NCBI RefSeq assembly: GCF_013114835.1
Contig: NZ_JAAVLW010000013.1
Span: 1 to 64,000, forward strand
Length of the DNA: 64,000 nt
Origin: Bradyrhizobium archetypum
Lineage (GTDB): Bacteria; Pseudomonadota; Alphaproteobacteria; Rhizobiales; Xanthobacteraceae
Reading direction: 5' to 3'
How positions within the stretch are numbered: the stretch's first letter is position 1; the number at the start of each line of letters is the position of its first letter. The notes beneath the pieces were generated by a model. It had not been told where the DNA came from and did no database searches. It was given only the letters and a program-made list of their open reading frames with translations. The translations under genes and the position numbers were made by a program. Shown piece after piece: positions 7,919-15,386 of this stretch.

Positions 7919-9781
7919 TCAGCCCGCGCAGCCGATCCATTCGGCTGACGCGTCGTCGTCCAGCGTTGCCACCGCGCCCGCGCGCCGTGTCAGCACCGCG
8001 CGCTGGTTGATGTAGCCCTTGTCGGTGATCTCGCCGCCGTCAACCGAGGCCGGCTCGGCGAGCAGCAGCGCCCGCGTGGCGTGACCGGACGAGTTGCCGC
8101 TCTGCGCCTTTAGTTTCGCAAGGCCTTGCGCGATGGCGCGACGAACCCTGTCGTGACCGATCACCTCTTTCACATCGGCATTGTCCGATAACCCGGCATG
8201 GGCCCGGCAGGCCGCGATGTTCGGGAATAGCAAAAAGCGAACCTCGTCGCCGCCATGGCCCGTCACGACAATGTCCTGCGCCAGCGGCGCCAGCGCCGCA
8301 ATGCCGGCGACGCGCAAGGTGCCGACGCTGACCCAGGTGCCGGAATTGAGCTTGAAATCTTCGGCGACGCGCCCGTCAAAGAACAGTCCGAGTTCGGGGT
8401 GCGCCGGATCGGCGAAGGTGACGGCATCGCCGATCCGATAGAAGCCTTCGGCATCGAAGGCTTGCGCGGTCAGATCCGGTGCCTTCCAGTAGCCGGGCGT
8501 GACGTTGGGGCCGCGCACGCGTACCTCGAGCTTGTCACCTGACGGCACCAGCTTCAGTTCGGTGCCCGGGATCGGCACGCCGATATTGCCGGAGCGTTTT
8601 GCGAGGAAATGGCAGTCGGTCGCCAGCGGCGACGTTTCCGTCGAACCCCAGGCCGACACCATCGGCAGCGCTCGGCCGGTTGTCTTGATGGAGAGCTCTT
8701 CCAGCGCATCCCAAAGATTTTGCGGCAGCGCCGCGCCGGCATAGAAGGCGAACTTCACCTCGCTGAAAAACTTCTGCCGCAGCTCGTCATCGCTGCGCAG
8801 CGCCGATATCAGCATGTCAAAACCGCGCGGAACGTTGAAATAGACCGTCGGCATCACGCTGCGAAGATTGGCCAGCGAGGTCGCAAACAGCCCGGGCGCC
8901 GGCTTGCCGCCGTCGACATAGAGCGAGCCGCCGTTGCGAAGCACCAGATTGAAATTGTGGTTGGCACCGAAGGTGTGACTCCAGGGCAGCCAGTCGAGGA
9001 TTACCAGCTGGTCGCCGATGTCTTCGAGGAAGGTCCAGATCTGCGCCTTGGCCTGCTGGCTCGAGGTCAGCATGCGCTGGGTGTTGATGACGGCCTTTGG
9101 CGTGCCGGTCGAGCCCGAGGTGAACAGGAATTTTGCGATGGTGTCGGACGTGATCGCGGCGAATGCCGTTTCGACGTCGGGCGTTTCCGGCGTCGCCGCA
9201 ATGGCGCGGAACGAGATCGCATCAGCATCGTCGGCATTGCCGCTGACGATGGCGGCCGTATGCAGCGGCTTGATCGCGGCGAGCGCCGCGGCAAACGGCT
9301 TGGTGGCGGACACATAGATCGCGCCAGGCCCGAGCAGCGTGACCATGCTCTTGAGCTTGTCAAAATCTTTCGACATCAGCGAATAGGCCGGCGAGATCGC
9401 AGCCGACGGCACGCCGACATGCTGGGCCGCGAGCGCAAACAGCGCGTGCTCGACGCTGTTGTCGGAGAGGATCACCAGCGGACGCTCGGCGCTCAGACCC
9501 TGTGCGAGGATCCACGAGGCCGCGCCGCGCACCTGCTTCAGCGCATCCTTGTAGGTGACCATCGTCCACGGCGCATCGATGCCGGCACGGTCGGCAAGGA
9601 AGATCCGGTCCGGCGCCTGCCGCGCCCAATGCTCCAGCCAGTCGCCGATGCAACGCGCATACGGCTTAAGCGGCGTCGTCGTCCGCACCAGAATGCTTCC
9701 GTCGGCGCGGCGATCGGCGACGATCGCGGGTGTTGCGAACAGGCTGCTGGAATTGTCACCGCTGGTGGCGGCGGTGGCCAT
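7919..9781 (-). CDS. fcs: Feruloyl/p-coumaroyl-CoA synthetase (acyl-adenylate-forming ligase)
   Basis: A 620-residue member of the adenylate-forming superfamily. The P-loop is FLFTSGSTGTPKAVINT. Other core motifs are SAWGSTETSPL (A5-like), GFYRIGDAVTFADP (A7) and FFDGRVAEDFKLNSGTWV (A8 hinge). The last replaces the common GRxKD with GRVAEDFKL, a feature of the feruloyl-CoA synthase subgroup, as is the length of about 620. The reaction would be ATP-dependent activation of hydroxycinnamic acids to CoA thioesters. The ATG at 9781 follows AGGAGG. A divergent MarR gene and a perfect palindrome lie upstream. No hydratase-lyase (ech) gene is in the window, so the next step is encoded elsewhere. Confidence 0.82.
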   Translation of the reverse strand: MATAATSGDNSSSLFATPAIVADRRADGSILVRTTTPLKPYARCIGDWLEHWARQAPDRIFLADRAGIDAPWTMVTYKDALKQVRGAASWILAQGLSAERPLVILSDNSVEHALFALAAQHVGVPSAAISPAYSLMSKDFDKLKSMVTLLGPGAIYVSATKPFAAALAAIKPLHTAAIVSGNADDADAISFRAIAATPETPDVETAFAAITSDTIAKFLFTSGSTGTPKAVINTQRMLTSSQQAKAQIWTFLEDIGDQLVILDWLPWSHTFGANHNFNLVLRNGGSLYVDGGKPAPGLFATSLANLRSVMPTVYFNVPRGFDMLISALRSDDELRQKFFSEVKFAFYAGAALPQNLWDALEELSIKTTGRALPMVSAWGSTETSPLATDCHFLAKRSGNIGVPIPGTELKLVPSGDKLEVRVRGPNVTPGYWKAPDLTAQAFDAEGFYRIGDAVTFADPAHPELGLFFDGRVAEDFKLNSGTWVSVGTLRVAGIAALAPLAQDIVVTGHGGDEVRFLLFPNIAACRAHAGLSDNADVKEVIGHDRVRRAIAQGLAKLKAQSGNSSGHATRALLLAEPASVDGGEITDKGYINQRAVLTRRAGAVATLDDDASAEWIGCAG

Positions 9782-9866
9782 GAACTTCCTCCTGTCCCGG
9801 CTGGTGCGGGATGCCGGATCATACCGGCGTGCGGCTCGACGGCGGCGCTTGCCGCTAATGTTGAGC

Positions 9867-9880
9867 ACAACAATTGTTGT
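9867..9880. promoter_or_regulatory. Perfect MarR-type operator between fcs and its regulator
   Basis: ACAACAATTGTTGT is a perfect 14-base palindrome. A second overlapping half-site pair follows (TTGTTG at 9875-9880 with CAACAA at 9884-9889), so the region 9867-9893 looks like overlapping or tandem sites. It sits between the divergent fcs start (9781) and MarR start (9932), which is where a MarR repressor responding to a hydroxycinnamoyl-CoA would bind to control both genes. Binding by this MarR is inferred. Confidence 0.65.
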
Positions 9881-9931
9881 CGTCAACAACAATCTTTCGC
9901 TTGAGTGCGCGACGCGCTAAAAGGGAAGACG

Positions 9932-10465
9932 ATGACGGGGAACGCACAGCTATCCAAAGCGACGAAATCACGGACCGACGCACGGCCGCCTCGCGGTCGC
10001 AAGCGATCCGCCAATAGCGGCGCAGGCCAGCACGCCCTCGACGACGAGATCGGCCTCGACGCGCTGGCCGGCCACGCCGGCTATGCGGTGCGGCGTTTCC
10101 AAATCTGGATTTTTCAGGACTTCATCCGCACGCTATCGGCGGTCGACATCCGCCCGACGCAGTATTCCGTCATGACGGTGATCGGCGCCAATCCGGGCTT
10201 AAGCCAGATGGCGGTCGCCAAACGGCTCGGCATCGAGCGCGCCAGGCTGGTGCACCTGCTCGACAGTCTCGAGCAGCGCGACCTCGTCAGCCGGATCAAG
10301 TCCGCCACTGACCGGCGCTCCCATGCCCTGCACCTGACCGCGCGCGGCCGAACGGCCTTGGCGCAGTTCAAGCGGCTCGCGGCTGAACATGAGCGCCATG
10401 TGGCGGAGAAGATCGGCAAGGGAAACCGGGAGAAACTGCTGCAGATCCTTGCCGCCTTCACCTGA
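9932..10465 (+). CDS. MarR-family regulator of the CoA-synthetase gene (CouR/FerR-like)
   Basis: A 177-residue MarR protein with a basic N-terminal tail (KSRTDARPPRGRKRSAN) and the winged helix LSQMAVAKRLGIERARLVHLLDSLEQRDLVSRIKSATDRRSHALHLT. The ATG at 9932 follows AAGGGAAG; a GTG at 9905 is the alternative. It is divergent from the feruloyl-CoA synthetase gene with a perfect palindrome between them. In Rhodopseudomonas, CouR is a MarR protein controlling p-coumarate genes and is released by p-coumaroyl-CoA. An equivalent role is inferred from synteny and family. Confidence 0.85.
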   Translation: MTGNAQLSKATKSRTDARPPRGRKRSANSGAGQHALDDEIGLDALAGHAGYAVRRFQIWIFQDFIRTLSAVDIRPTQYSVMTVIGANPGLSQMAVAKRLGIERARLVHLLDSLEQRDLVSRIKSATDRRSHALHLTARGRTALAQFKRLAAEHERHVAEKIGKGNREKLLQILAAFT

Positions 10466-10605
10466 ATGAGATGCCGCCTCGCCCGAGGCGCTTCCGCCTA
10501 AACTTTGTGCACATGCCCGGCCGCAACAGGCCACCCGGGCGCACGCAATTGGACCGCAAACAACTGAAATAGCGTCGCTATTGCCAAATGGCGGCCTGAC
10601 TTCAT

Positions 10606-10619
10606 CATTGTACACAATG
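10606..10619. promoter_or_regulatory. GntR-type operator candidate upstream of atzF
   Basis: CATTGT and ACAATG form perfect 6-base arms around AC, close to the TTGTATACAA-like sites used by FCD-type GntR regulators. The site lies 58-71 bases before the atzF start. The GntR gene itself lies just downstream of atzF on the opposite strand, so it is the natural candidate. No second copy was seen in front of the minus-strand operon. Confidence 0.5.
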
Positions 10620-10676
10620 GCACATCGCTTGCTTCTTCCGCGGTAACCTTTTGCTCGCTGGAGTTTTTTGCTCGCC

Positions 10677-12485
10677 ATGGGGTCCGACGCGCCTGAAACC
10701 GTTGCCGCCATCGTCGCCGCGCATCGCGCCGACGCCGTGACCCCGGCGCAAACCGTCGCCCGCTCCTACCAGCGCATCCGCGCCCACAACGATCCCGCCA
10801 TCTTCATCAGCCTGCGCGACGAGAAGGATGCGCTCGCCGAAGCCGAAGCGCTGGCGAGCAAGGATGCTGCGGCACTGCCGCTGTTCGGCGTCCCGGTGGC
10901 GGTCAAGGACAATATCGATGCGGTGGGCTTGGCGACCACGGCGGCCTGCCCGGCCTTTTCCTATTCGCCCGCGCAGGACTCGACCGCAGTCGCAAGACTG
11001 CGCGCAGCCGGCGCCATCATCATCGGCAAGACCAATCTCGATCAGTTCGCGACCGGCCTCGTCGGCGTCCGCTCGCCCTATGGCATTCCCGTCAATCCAG
11101 TCCGCGCCGATCTCGTTCCGGGCGGATCGAGTTCGGGGTCAGCGGTTGCGGTTTCCGCTGGCCTCGTGCCACTCGCGCTCGGCACCGACACCGCCGGCAG
11201 CGGCCGCGTGCCGGCGATGCTGAACAACATCGTCGGGCTGAAGCCGAGCCTCGGGCTGATCTCCAACGCCGGTCTGGTGCCGGCATGCCGGACGCTGGAC
11301 TGCATTTCCGTGTTCTCGCTCACCGTCGACGACGCGATGACCGCGCTGGCGGCGATGGCAGGACCCGACGGCGCCGATCCGTTTTCGCGCGACCGGCCGC
11401 TGGGCACGATGTCCGCGTTTCCGGAAAAACTCCGGCTCGGCGTGCCGCGCAACGGCCAATTGATCTTCTTCGGCGACGCGGCTTCCGAGAAAGCCTATGG
11501 CGAGGCGCTTCAGCGCTGGACGCAGCTCGGCGCCACGCTGGTCGAATTTGATCTCGAACCGTTTTATGAAACCGCGCGGCTGCTCTACGAGGGGCCCTGG
11601 GTCGCCGAACGCTACCTCGTCATTCGTGACCTCCTCGCGTCCGTGCCGGATTCGATCCATCCGGTGACGCGCGAGATTACGGCCGCCGGCGCGCGGCTGA
11701 CCGCCGCCGACGCCTTCGCCGCGCTTTATCGCCTGCAGGCGCTGCGCCGCACCGCCGAGCGCACCTTCACCGATTTCGACGCGGTGGTACTGCCGACGGC
11801 GCCGACCGTCTATTCGACCGCGCAGGTGCTGGCCAATCCGATCGAGCTCAACAGCCGGCTCGGCATCTACACCAATTTTGTGAATTTGCTCGATCTTTGC
11901 GGCCTCGCGCTGCCGGCCGCGATGCGGCCAGACGGAATTCCGTTCGGGATCACATTGCTAGCGCCCGCGGGGCATGATGCAAAGCTCGCCAGCATCGGGC
12001 GGGTCTTTCACGCCGATACAAAACTGGCGATGGGAGCCAAGCGTGTGATGCAGCCACCGCTCGCTGCATTGCCGGCAGTGGCGGCTGGCGACGAGATCAC
12101 GCTCGCCGTGGTCGGCGCGCACCTCTCCGGCATGGCACTCAACGGCGAACTGCAGGCGCTCGGCGCACGCCTGCTCGAGACCACCGCGACTGCGCCGGAC
12201 TACAAGCTCTACGCACTCGATACCACGCCGCCGAAGCCCGGCATGCTGCGCGTGGACGCGGGCGCGGGAAGCTCGATCGAGCTGGAGCTATGGGCGTTGT
12301 CGGCGGCGGCCTTCGGCAAATTCGTCGCCGCGATCCCGCCGCCGCTCGGCATCGGCACGGTGCGGCTGGCCGATGGAAGAGGCGTGAAGGGTTTTGTCGT
12401 CGAGGCCGCCGCGGTCGACGGGGCGCGCGATATCTCCGCATTCGGCGGCTGGCGCGCGTTCATGGCGGAGAGGGCGGCGGTGTAG
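10677..12485 (+). CDS. atzF: Allophanate hydrolase, AtzF type
   Basis: A 602-residue amidase-signature enzyme with a C-terminal extension, the normal length of AtzF. The catalytic Ser-cisSer-Lys triad is visible: Lys77 in VAVKDN, Ser151 in PGGSSSGSA and Ser175 in GTDTAGSGRVPA. These show the same 74 and 24 residue spacings as the AtzF triad (Lys91, Ser165, Ser189). The C-terminal domain (about 455-600: GDEITLAVVGAHLSGMALN, then LYALDTTPPKPGMLRV) is the AtzF-specific domain. The enzyme converts allophanate to two ammonia and two CO2. The ATG at 10677 gives the usual N-terminus; a TTG at 10668 has closer Shine-Dalgarno spacing. It is convergent with the GntR-atzH-atzE-atzG operon. Confidence 0.9.
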   Translation: MGSDAPETVAAIVAAHRADAVTPAQTVARSYQRIRAHNDPAIFISLRDEKDALAEAEALASKDAAALPLFGVPVAVKDNIDAVGLATTAACPAFSYSPAQDSTAVARLRAAGAIIIGKTNLDQFATGLVGVRSPYGIPVNPVRADLVPGGSSSGSAVAVSAGLVPLALGTDTAGSGRVPAMLNNIVGLKPSLGLISNAGLVPACRTLDCISVFSLTVDDAMTALAAMAGPDGADPFSRDRPLGTMSAFPEKLRLGVPRNGQLIFFGDAASEKAYGEALQRWTQLGATLVEFDLEPFYETARLLYEGPWVAERYLVIRDLLASVPDSIHPVTREITAAGARLTAADAFAALYRLQALRRTAERTFTDFDAVVLPTAPTVYSTAQVLANPIELNSRLGIYTNFVNLLDLCGLALPAAMRPDGIPFGITLLAPAGHDAKLASIGRVFHADTKLAMGAKRVMQPPLAALPAVAAGDEITLAVVGAHLSGMALNGELQALGARLLETTATAPDYKLYALDTTPPKPGMLRVDAGAGSSIELELWALSAAAFGKFVAAIPPPLGIGTVRLADGRGVKGFVVEAAAVDGARDISAFGGWRAFMAERAAV

Positions 12486-12572
12486 CCGTCATTGCGAGCG
12501 AAGCGAAGCAATCCATCCCTCCACGCGCGCGGACCGATGGATCGCTTCGTCGCTTCGCTTCTCGCAACGACA
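12486..12572. repeat. Dispersed palindromic repeat, family B
   Basis: CCGTCATTGCGAGCGAAGCG opens the element; a mirrored CGCTTCGCTTCTCGCAACGA closes it, with the inner pair AGCAATCCAT/ATGGATCGCT. Related copies lie at 35764-35846 and, as fragments, near 22172-22350 and 50769-50795. It fills the gap between the convergent atzF and gntR genes and may serve as a bidirectional terminator. Confidence 0.75.
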
Positions 12573-12577
12573 GATAC

Positions 12578-13282
12578 TTACACCGACACCGCGTAGAGCT
12601 CGTACTCTCCGCGCACCAGCTCGATATGGGCACGCATCGCAGCCGCGGCTCCGGCCTTGTCCCCCCGCATGATCGCGACGACCACGCGGTCGTGCTCGGC
12701 GTGCGATTTCGCCAGACGCCCGAGGTTGCGAAACTGGGCGCGGCGGAATGGCTGCACCCGCACCCGCGTCGCCAACGTCATCTCGGCGATGTAGCCGTTC
12801 TGCGACCCGGCATAGATCGCGTTGTGGAAGCGCTCGTTGACCTCGTGAAACCGTTCGGGATTGCCGGCATGGCTGAGCACCCGCAATTCCTCGTGGATCG
12901 CTTCCAGCTTCTGGCGATCCGCAGGCGACATCCGCTCGGCAGCGAGGCCCGCGCACAGCGCTTCGAGCTCCGCCATCGCCTCGAACATCTCGGTCAGTCG
13001 ATCGAGCGAGGGCCGCGCCACCACAGCGCCGCGATGGGCGCGAGCTTCGATCAGGCCACTGGCCACCAGTTGCCGCAACGCCTCGCGCACCGGGGTGCGC
13101 GAGACGGAGAAGCGGCGCGCGATGTCGGTCTCGTCGAGCGGCGATCCCGGCGGCAACACGCCGCGCACGATCTCGTCGGCAAGCTGCAATCTCAGTTCTT
13201 CGGCGCGCGTGACCTTGTCGCGTTGCGACGACGGCCGGTCGACACGGCGAACCGTGGTTTGCGGCAAATCCTCCAGGCTCAT
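12578..13282 (-). CDS. GntR-family regulator, FCD type
   Basis: A 234-residue protein. The N-terminal winged helix holds the GntR signature IVRGVLPPGSPLDETDIARRF followed by SVSRTPVREALRQLVASGLI. The C-terminal FCD all-helical effector domain has the metal/ligand residues within FHEVNERFHNAIY and HAEHDRVVVAI. The ATG at 13282 overlaps the TGA of the upstream atzH-like gene as ATGA, so it is the last gene of an atzG-atzE-atzH-gntR operon. It probably controls this operon and atzF, with a CATTGT-AC-ACAATG site upstream of atzF. The effector is unknown. Confidence 0.88.
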   Translation of the reverse strand: MSLEDLPQTTVRRVDRPSSQRDKVTRAEELRLQLADEIVRGVLPPGSPLDETDIARRFSVSRTPVREALRQLVASGLIEARAHRGAVVARPSLDRLTEMFEAMAELEALCAGLAAERMSPADRQKLEAIHEELRVLSHAGNPERFHEVNERFHNAIYAGSQNGYIAEMTLATRVRVQPFRRAQFRNLGRLAKSHAEHDRVVVAIMRGDKAGAAAAMRAHIELVRGEYELYAVSV

Positions 13283-13692
13283 GTCTTTTGATCCGCTTGC
13301 TTGGAAGATTCTGACACGTCGATGACGCTGACATGGGCGGCGACGATCTTCCAACCTTCCGGAAACCGGACCCAAGTCTGCATCTGCCGCCCTACCCTGC
13401 CCGGCGCATTGTCGCGATAGAACAGCGTCGACGCGACGGCGGTGTCCCGGCCATAGGTCGTGATCACCGTCTTGTCAGTTCGCCGCATCAGCCCGACCGG
13501 CGAGCGCGCGGCGCGAAACGCCATGATGGCCTCATAGCCGTAGAGATTTTCGGCAATGCCATAGCGCAGCGTGCGCGGATCGTTACGGAACAATTCATCC
13601 AGCACCGCGACATCATTCGCCACCAGCGCCCTCTCGTAGCGTTCGAACTGCGCCGTGACTTCGGCGAGCACGTCGGGAAGGTCGATCTCCAT
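13279..13692 (-). CDS. AtzH/HpxZ-like protein (DUF3225)
   Basis: A 137-residue SnoaL/NTF2-like fold protein (VTAQFERYERALVANDVAVLDELF, then RTLRYGIAENLYGYEAI and SPVGLMRRTDKTVITTYGRDTAVASTLF). These are hallmarks of DUF3225, which includes HpxZ of oxalurate-region operons and AtzH of Pseudomonas sp. ADP, reported as a 1,3-dicarboxyurea deamidase acting between AtzEG and AtzF. It overlaps gntR by 4 bases and follows atzE by 2 bases. The ATG at 13692 is chosen because that is where family similarity begins. With atzE, atzG and atzF all adjacent, an AtzH-type role is favoured. Confidence 0.78.
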   Translation of the reverse strand: MEIDLPDVLAEVTAQFERYERALVANDVAVLDELFRNDPRTLRYGIAENLYGYEAIMAFRAARSPVGLMRRTDKTVITTYGRDTAVASTLFYRDNAPGRVGRQMQTWVRFPEGWKIVAAHVSVIDVSESSKQADQKT

Positions 13693-13694
13693 CG

Positions 13695-15092
13695 TCACAG
13701 CCCTCTCGGCGTCGGCGCAGCGGCGACGCCCATTCTTTCCAGCGCATGCGCCACCCGCAGCGCGATATCTTCCCGCCACGGCGCGGCAATGATCTGCACG
13801 CCGATCGGCATCGGCTGCAGCGGCACCGGCACCGCCACGACCGGCAGGCCGATGAACGAAATCGGCTGGGTGTGGATGCCGATATTGGCGCGCACCGGCA
13901 GTTCGACGCCATCGAGCACGAAGTTGACCTGACCCAGTTTCGGCGCGATGCAGGGCGTGGCGGGCGCGATGATAACGTCGACCGACTTGAACAGCTCCAG
14001 CACCTGCGCGCGATACCAGCGGCGGAATTTTTGCGCGCGGTCGACCAGCGGCGCCGGCACCATGGCGCCGGCGATCAGGCGGTCACGGACTGCGGGATCG
14101 AAATCATTCGGCTGCTTGCGCAAGCGATCGAGATGCAGCGAGGCGCCCTCGGTGGTCGTGATTACGTAAGCCGCCGCGCGGGCGCGCGCGGCTTCGGGAA
14201 GTTCGACCGTCATCGTGGCATCGAGCGCTTTCGCAATGCGCGACACCGCCTCGAGCGCTTCGGGAAAGACGTTCTTTTGGAAATAGCCGCCGGCGACCGC
14301 GGCCCGCAAACCGTCCGCGCCGTTCGCCAGCAGCGACGTGACCGGCTCGACCGGCCGCGTCGTGCACGCCGCATCGTCCGCATCTTGCCCCTGCATCGCG
14401 TCATAGGCCAGCGCGAGGTCGCCGACATTGCGCGCCAGCGGACCGAGATGATCGAGGCCAGCGACAAAGGGAAAGGTTCGCGCCCGCGACAGCCGGCCGT
14501 AGGTCGGCTTCAGGCCGAAGACGCCGCAGAACGACGACGGCACCCGGATCGATCCATTGGTGTCCGAGCCCAGCGCGATTGGAACCAGCGCGCCGCCGAC
14601 CGCGCTGCCGGAGCCGCCGGAGGAGCCGCCGCTCATCCGCGAGGGATCGTGCGGATTGCGCGACGGACCATCATGCACATTCTCGCCGGTGAAATCATAA
14701 GCGTACTCGCCCATATTGAGCGCGCCGACCAGGACGGCACCGGCCGCCTCCATCCGCTCGATCAGCGTGGCGTCGCGTGACGAGGGGGCAAGATCGCGGT
14801 TGATCTTCGACCCGGCGCGGGTGGCGAGGCCCTTTACGTCGAACAGATTCTTGACCGCAAACGGCACACCGGCGAGCGGACCGACCTTTTCGCCGGCGGC
14901 GATTTTGGCATCGATCGCTTTGGCTGTGGCGCGGGCGCGATCCGCAGTGACGTCGGTAAAGGAATTCAGCACGCGATCATGTTTGGCGATCCGCGCCAGC
15001 GCGGCCTCGGCCGCATCGAGCGCGGAAAGCTTACGATCGGTTACGGCTTGCGCGATCTGTTGGGCCGAAAGCCCGTCGGTGTTTGCGCTCAT
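13695..15092 (-). CDS. atzE: AtzE-family amidohydrolase (1-carboxybiuret hydrolase catalytic subunit)
   Basis: A 465-residue amidase-signature protein. The catalytic Lys81 is in VPFAVKNLFDVKG, the cis-Ser in RMSGGSSGGSGSA and the nucleophile Ser in GSDTNGSIRVPSSFCG. It is related to GatA. The next gene upstream encodes its GatC-like partner AtzG, and the pair is known to work as an AtzE-AtzG complex that deaminates 1-carboxybiuret. HpxY in the Klebsiella oxalurate/oxamate region is the alternative family role. The ATG at 15092 lies 8 bases after the atzG stop. Its stop is 2 bases before atzH, so this is a tight operon. Confidence 0.85.
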   Translation of the reverse strand: MSANTDGLSAQQIAQAVTDRKLSALDAAEAALARIAKHDRVLNSFTDVTADRARATAKAIDAKIAAGEKVGPLAGVPFAVKNLFDVKGLATRAGSKINRDLAPSSRDATLIERMEAAGAVLVGALNMGEYAYDFTGENVHDGPSRNPHDPSRMSGGSSGGSGSAVGGALVPIALGSDTNGSIRVPSSFCGVFGLKPTYGRLSRARTFPFVAGLDHLGPLARNVGDLALAYDAMQGQDADDAACTTRPVEPVTSLLANGADGLRAAVAGGYFQKNVFPEALEAVSRIAKALDATMTVELPEAARARAAAYVITTTEGASLHLDRLRKQPNDFDPAVRDRLIAGAMVPAPLVDRAQKFRRWYRAQVLELFKSVDVIIAPATPCIAPKLGQVNFVLDGVELPVRANIGIHTQPISFIGLPVVAVPVPLQPMPIGVQIIAAPWREDIALRVAHALERMGVAAAPTPRGL

Positions 15093-15099
15093 GACATTC

Positions 15100-15282
15100 T
15101 CAGGCGGTGTAGACGCTGGCCGGCTCGGTTTCATCCGGGAGCGGGAATTCATCGACCAGCCGCGCCAATCTCAGCGACACGTCGAGGTTGGCCCGTACTG
15201 CGGGACGCCAGGCTTCCTCGACAGACAGCGCCAGCGCTTTCGATACAGCATCGATGTAATTATCAAGATGATCGGCAGCCAT
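15100..15282 (-). CDS. atzG: AtzG/HpxX-like GatC-type partner subunit (DUF4089)
   Basis: A 60-residue protein with the DUF4089 pattern: an N-terminal helix (LDNYIDAVSKALALSVEEAWRPAVRANL), a second helix (VSLRLARLVDEFPL), then an acidic tail. AtzG wraps the amidase AtzE and is required for its folding and activity. The ATG at 15282 is chosen over that at 15309 because AAGGTGGAG sits 5 bases before it. It is the first gene of the operon atzG-atzE-atzH-gntR. Short and easily missed, it is strongly supported by context. Confidence 0.83.
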   Translation of the reverse strand: MAADHLDNYIDAVSKALALSVEEAWRPAVRANLDVSLRLARLVDEFPLPDETEPASVYTA

Positions 15283-15304
15283 TTCGCTCCACCTTCTCTT
15301 CCTT

Positions 15305-15386
15305 GTCATCGCCCGACCTGACCGGGCAATCCAGTAAACACCGCCATCGGTGAGTACTGGATGTCCCGCTTTCGCAGGGCAACAGC
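15305..15386. repeat. Dispersed repeat, family C
   Basis: The element starts GTCATCGCCCGACCTGACCG and continues with GGCAATCCAGTA, then an inverted TACTGGAT at 15355-15362 and a closing CGCAGGGC. A related copy with the same GTCATCGCCCG-CTTGACC opening lies at 58908-59000. It fills the gap between the ABC ATPase stop and atzG and forms an imperfect hairpin. Confidence 0.65.

Noticed and set aside
12486..12572. Possible CRISPR or IS terminal repeats
   Set aside because: The repeats are single palindromes without regular spacing or spacers, and no transposase or cas gene is near any copy in the window.
10668..15282. A cyanuric acid ring-opening amidohydrolase (AtzD) within the atz-like cluster
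   Set aside because: Every gene in this stretch is accounted for as amidase-signature, DUF3225, DUF4089 or GntR. None has the AtzD/barbiturase type.
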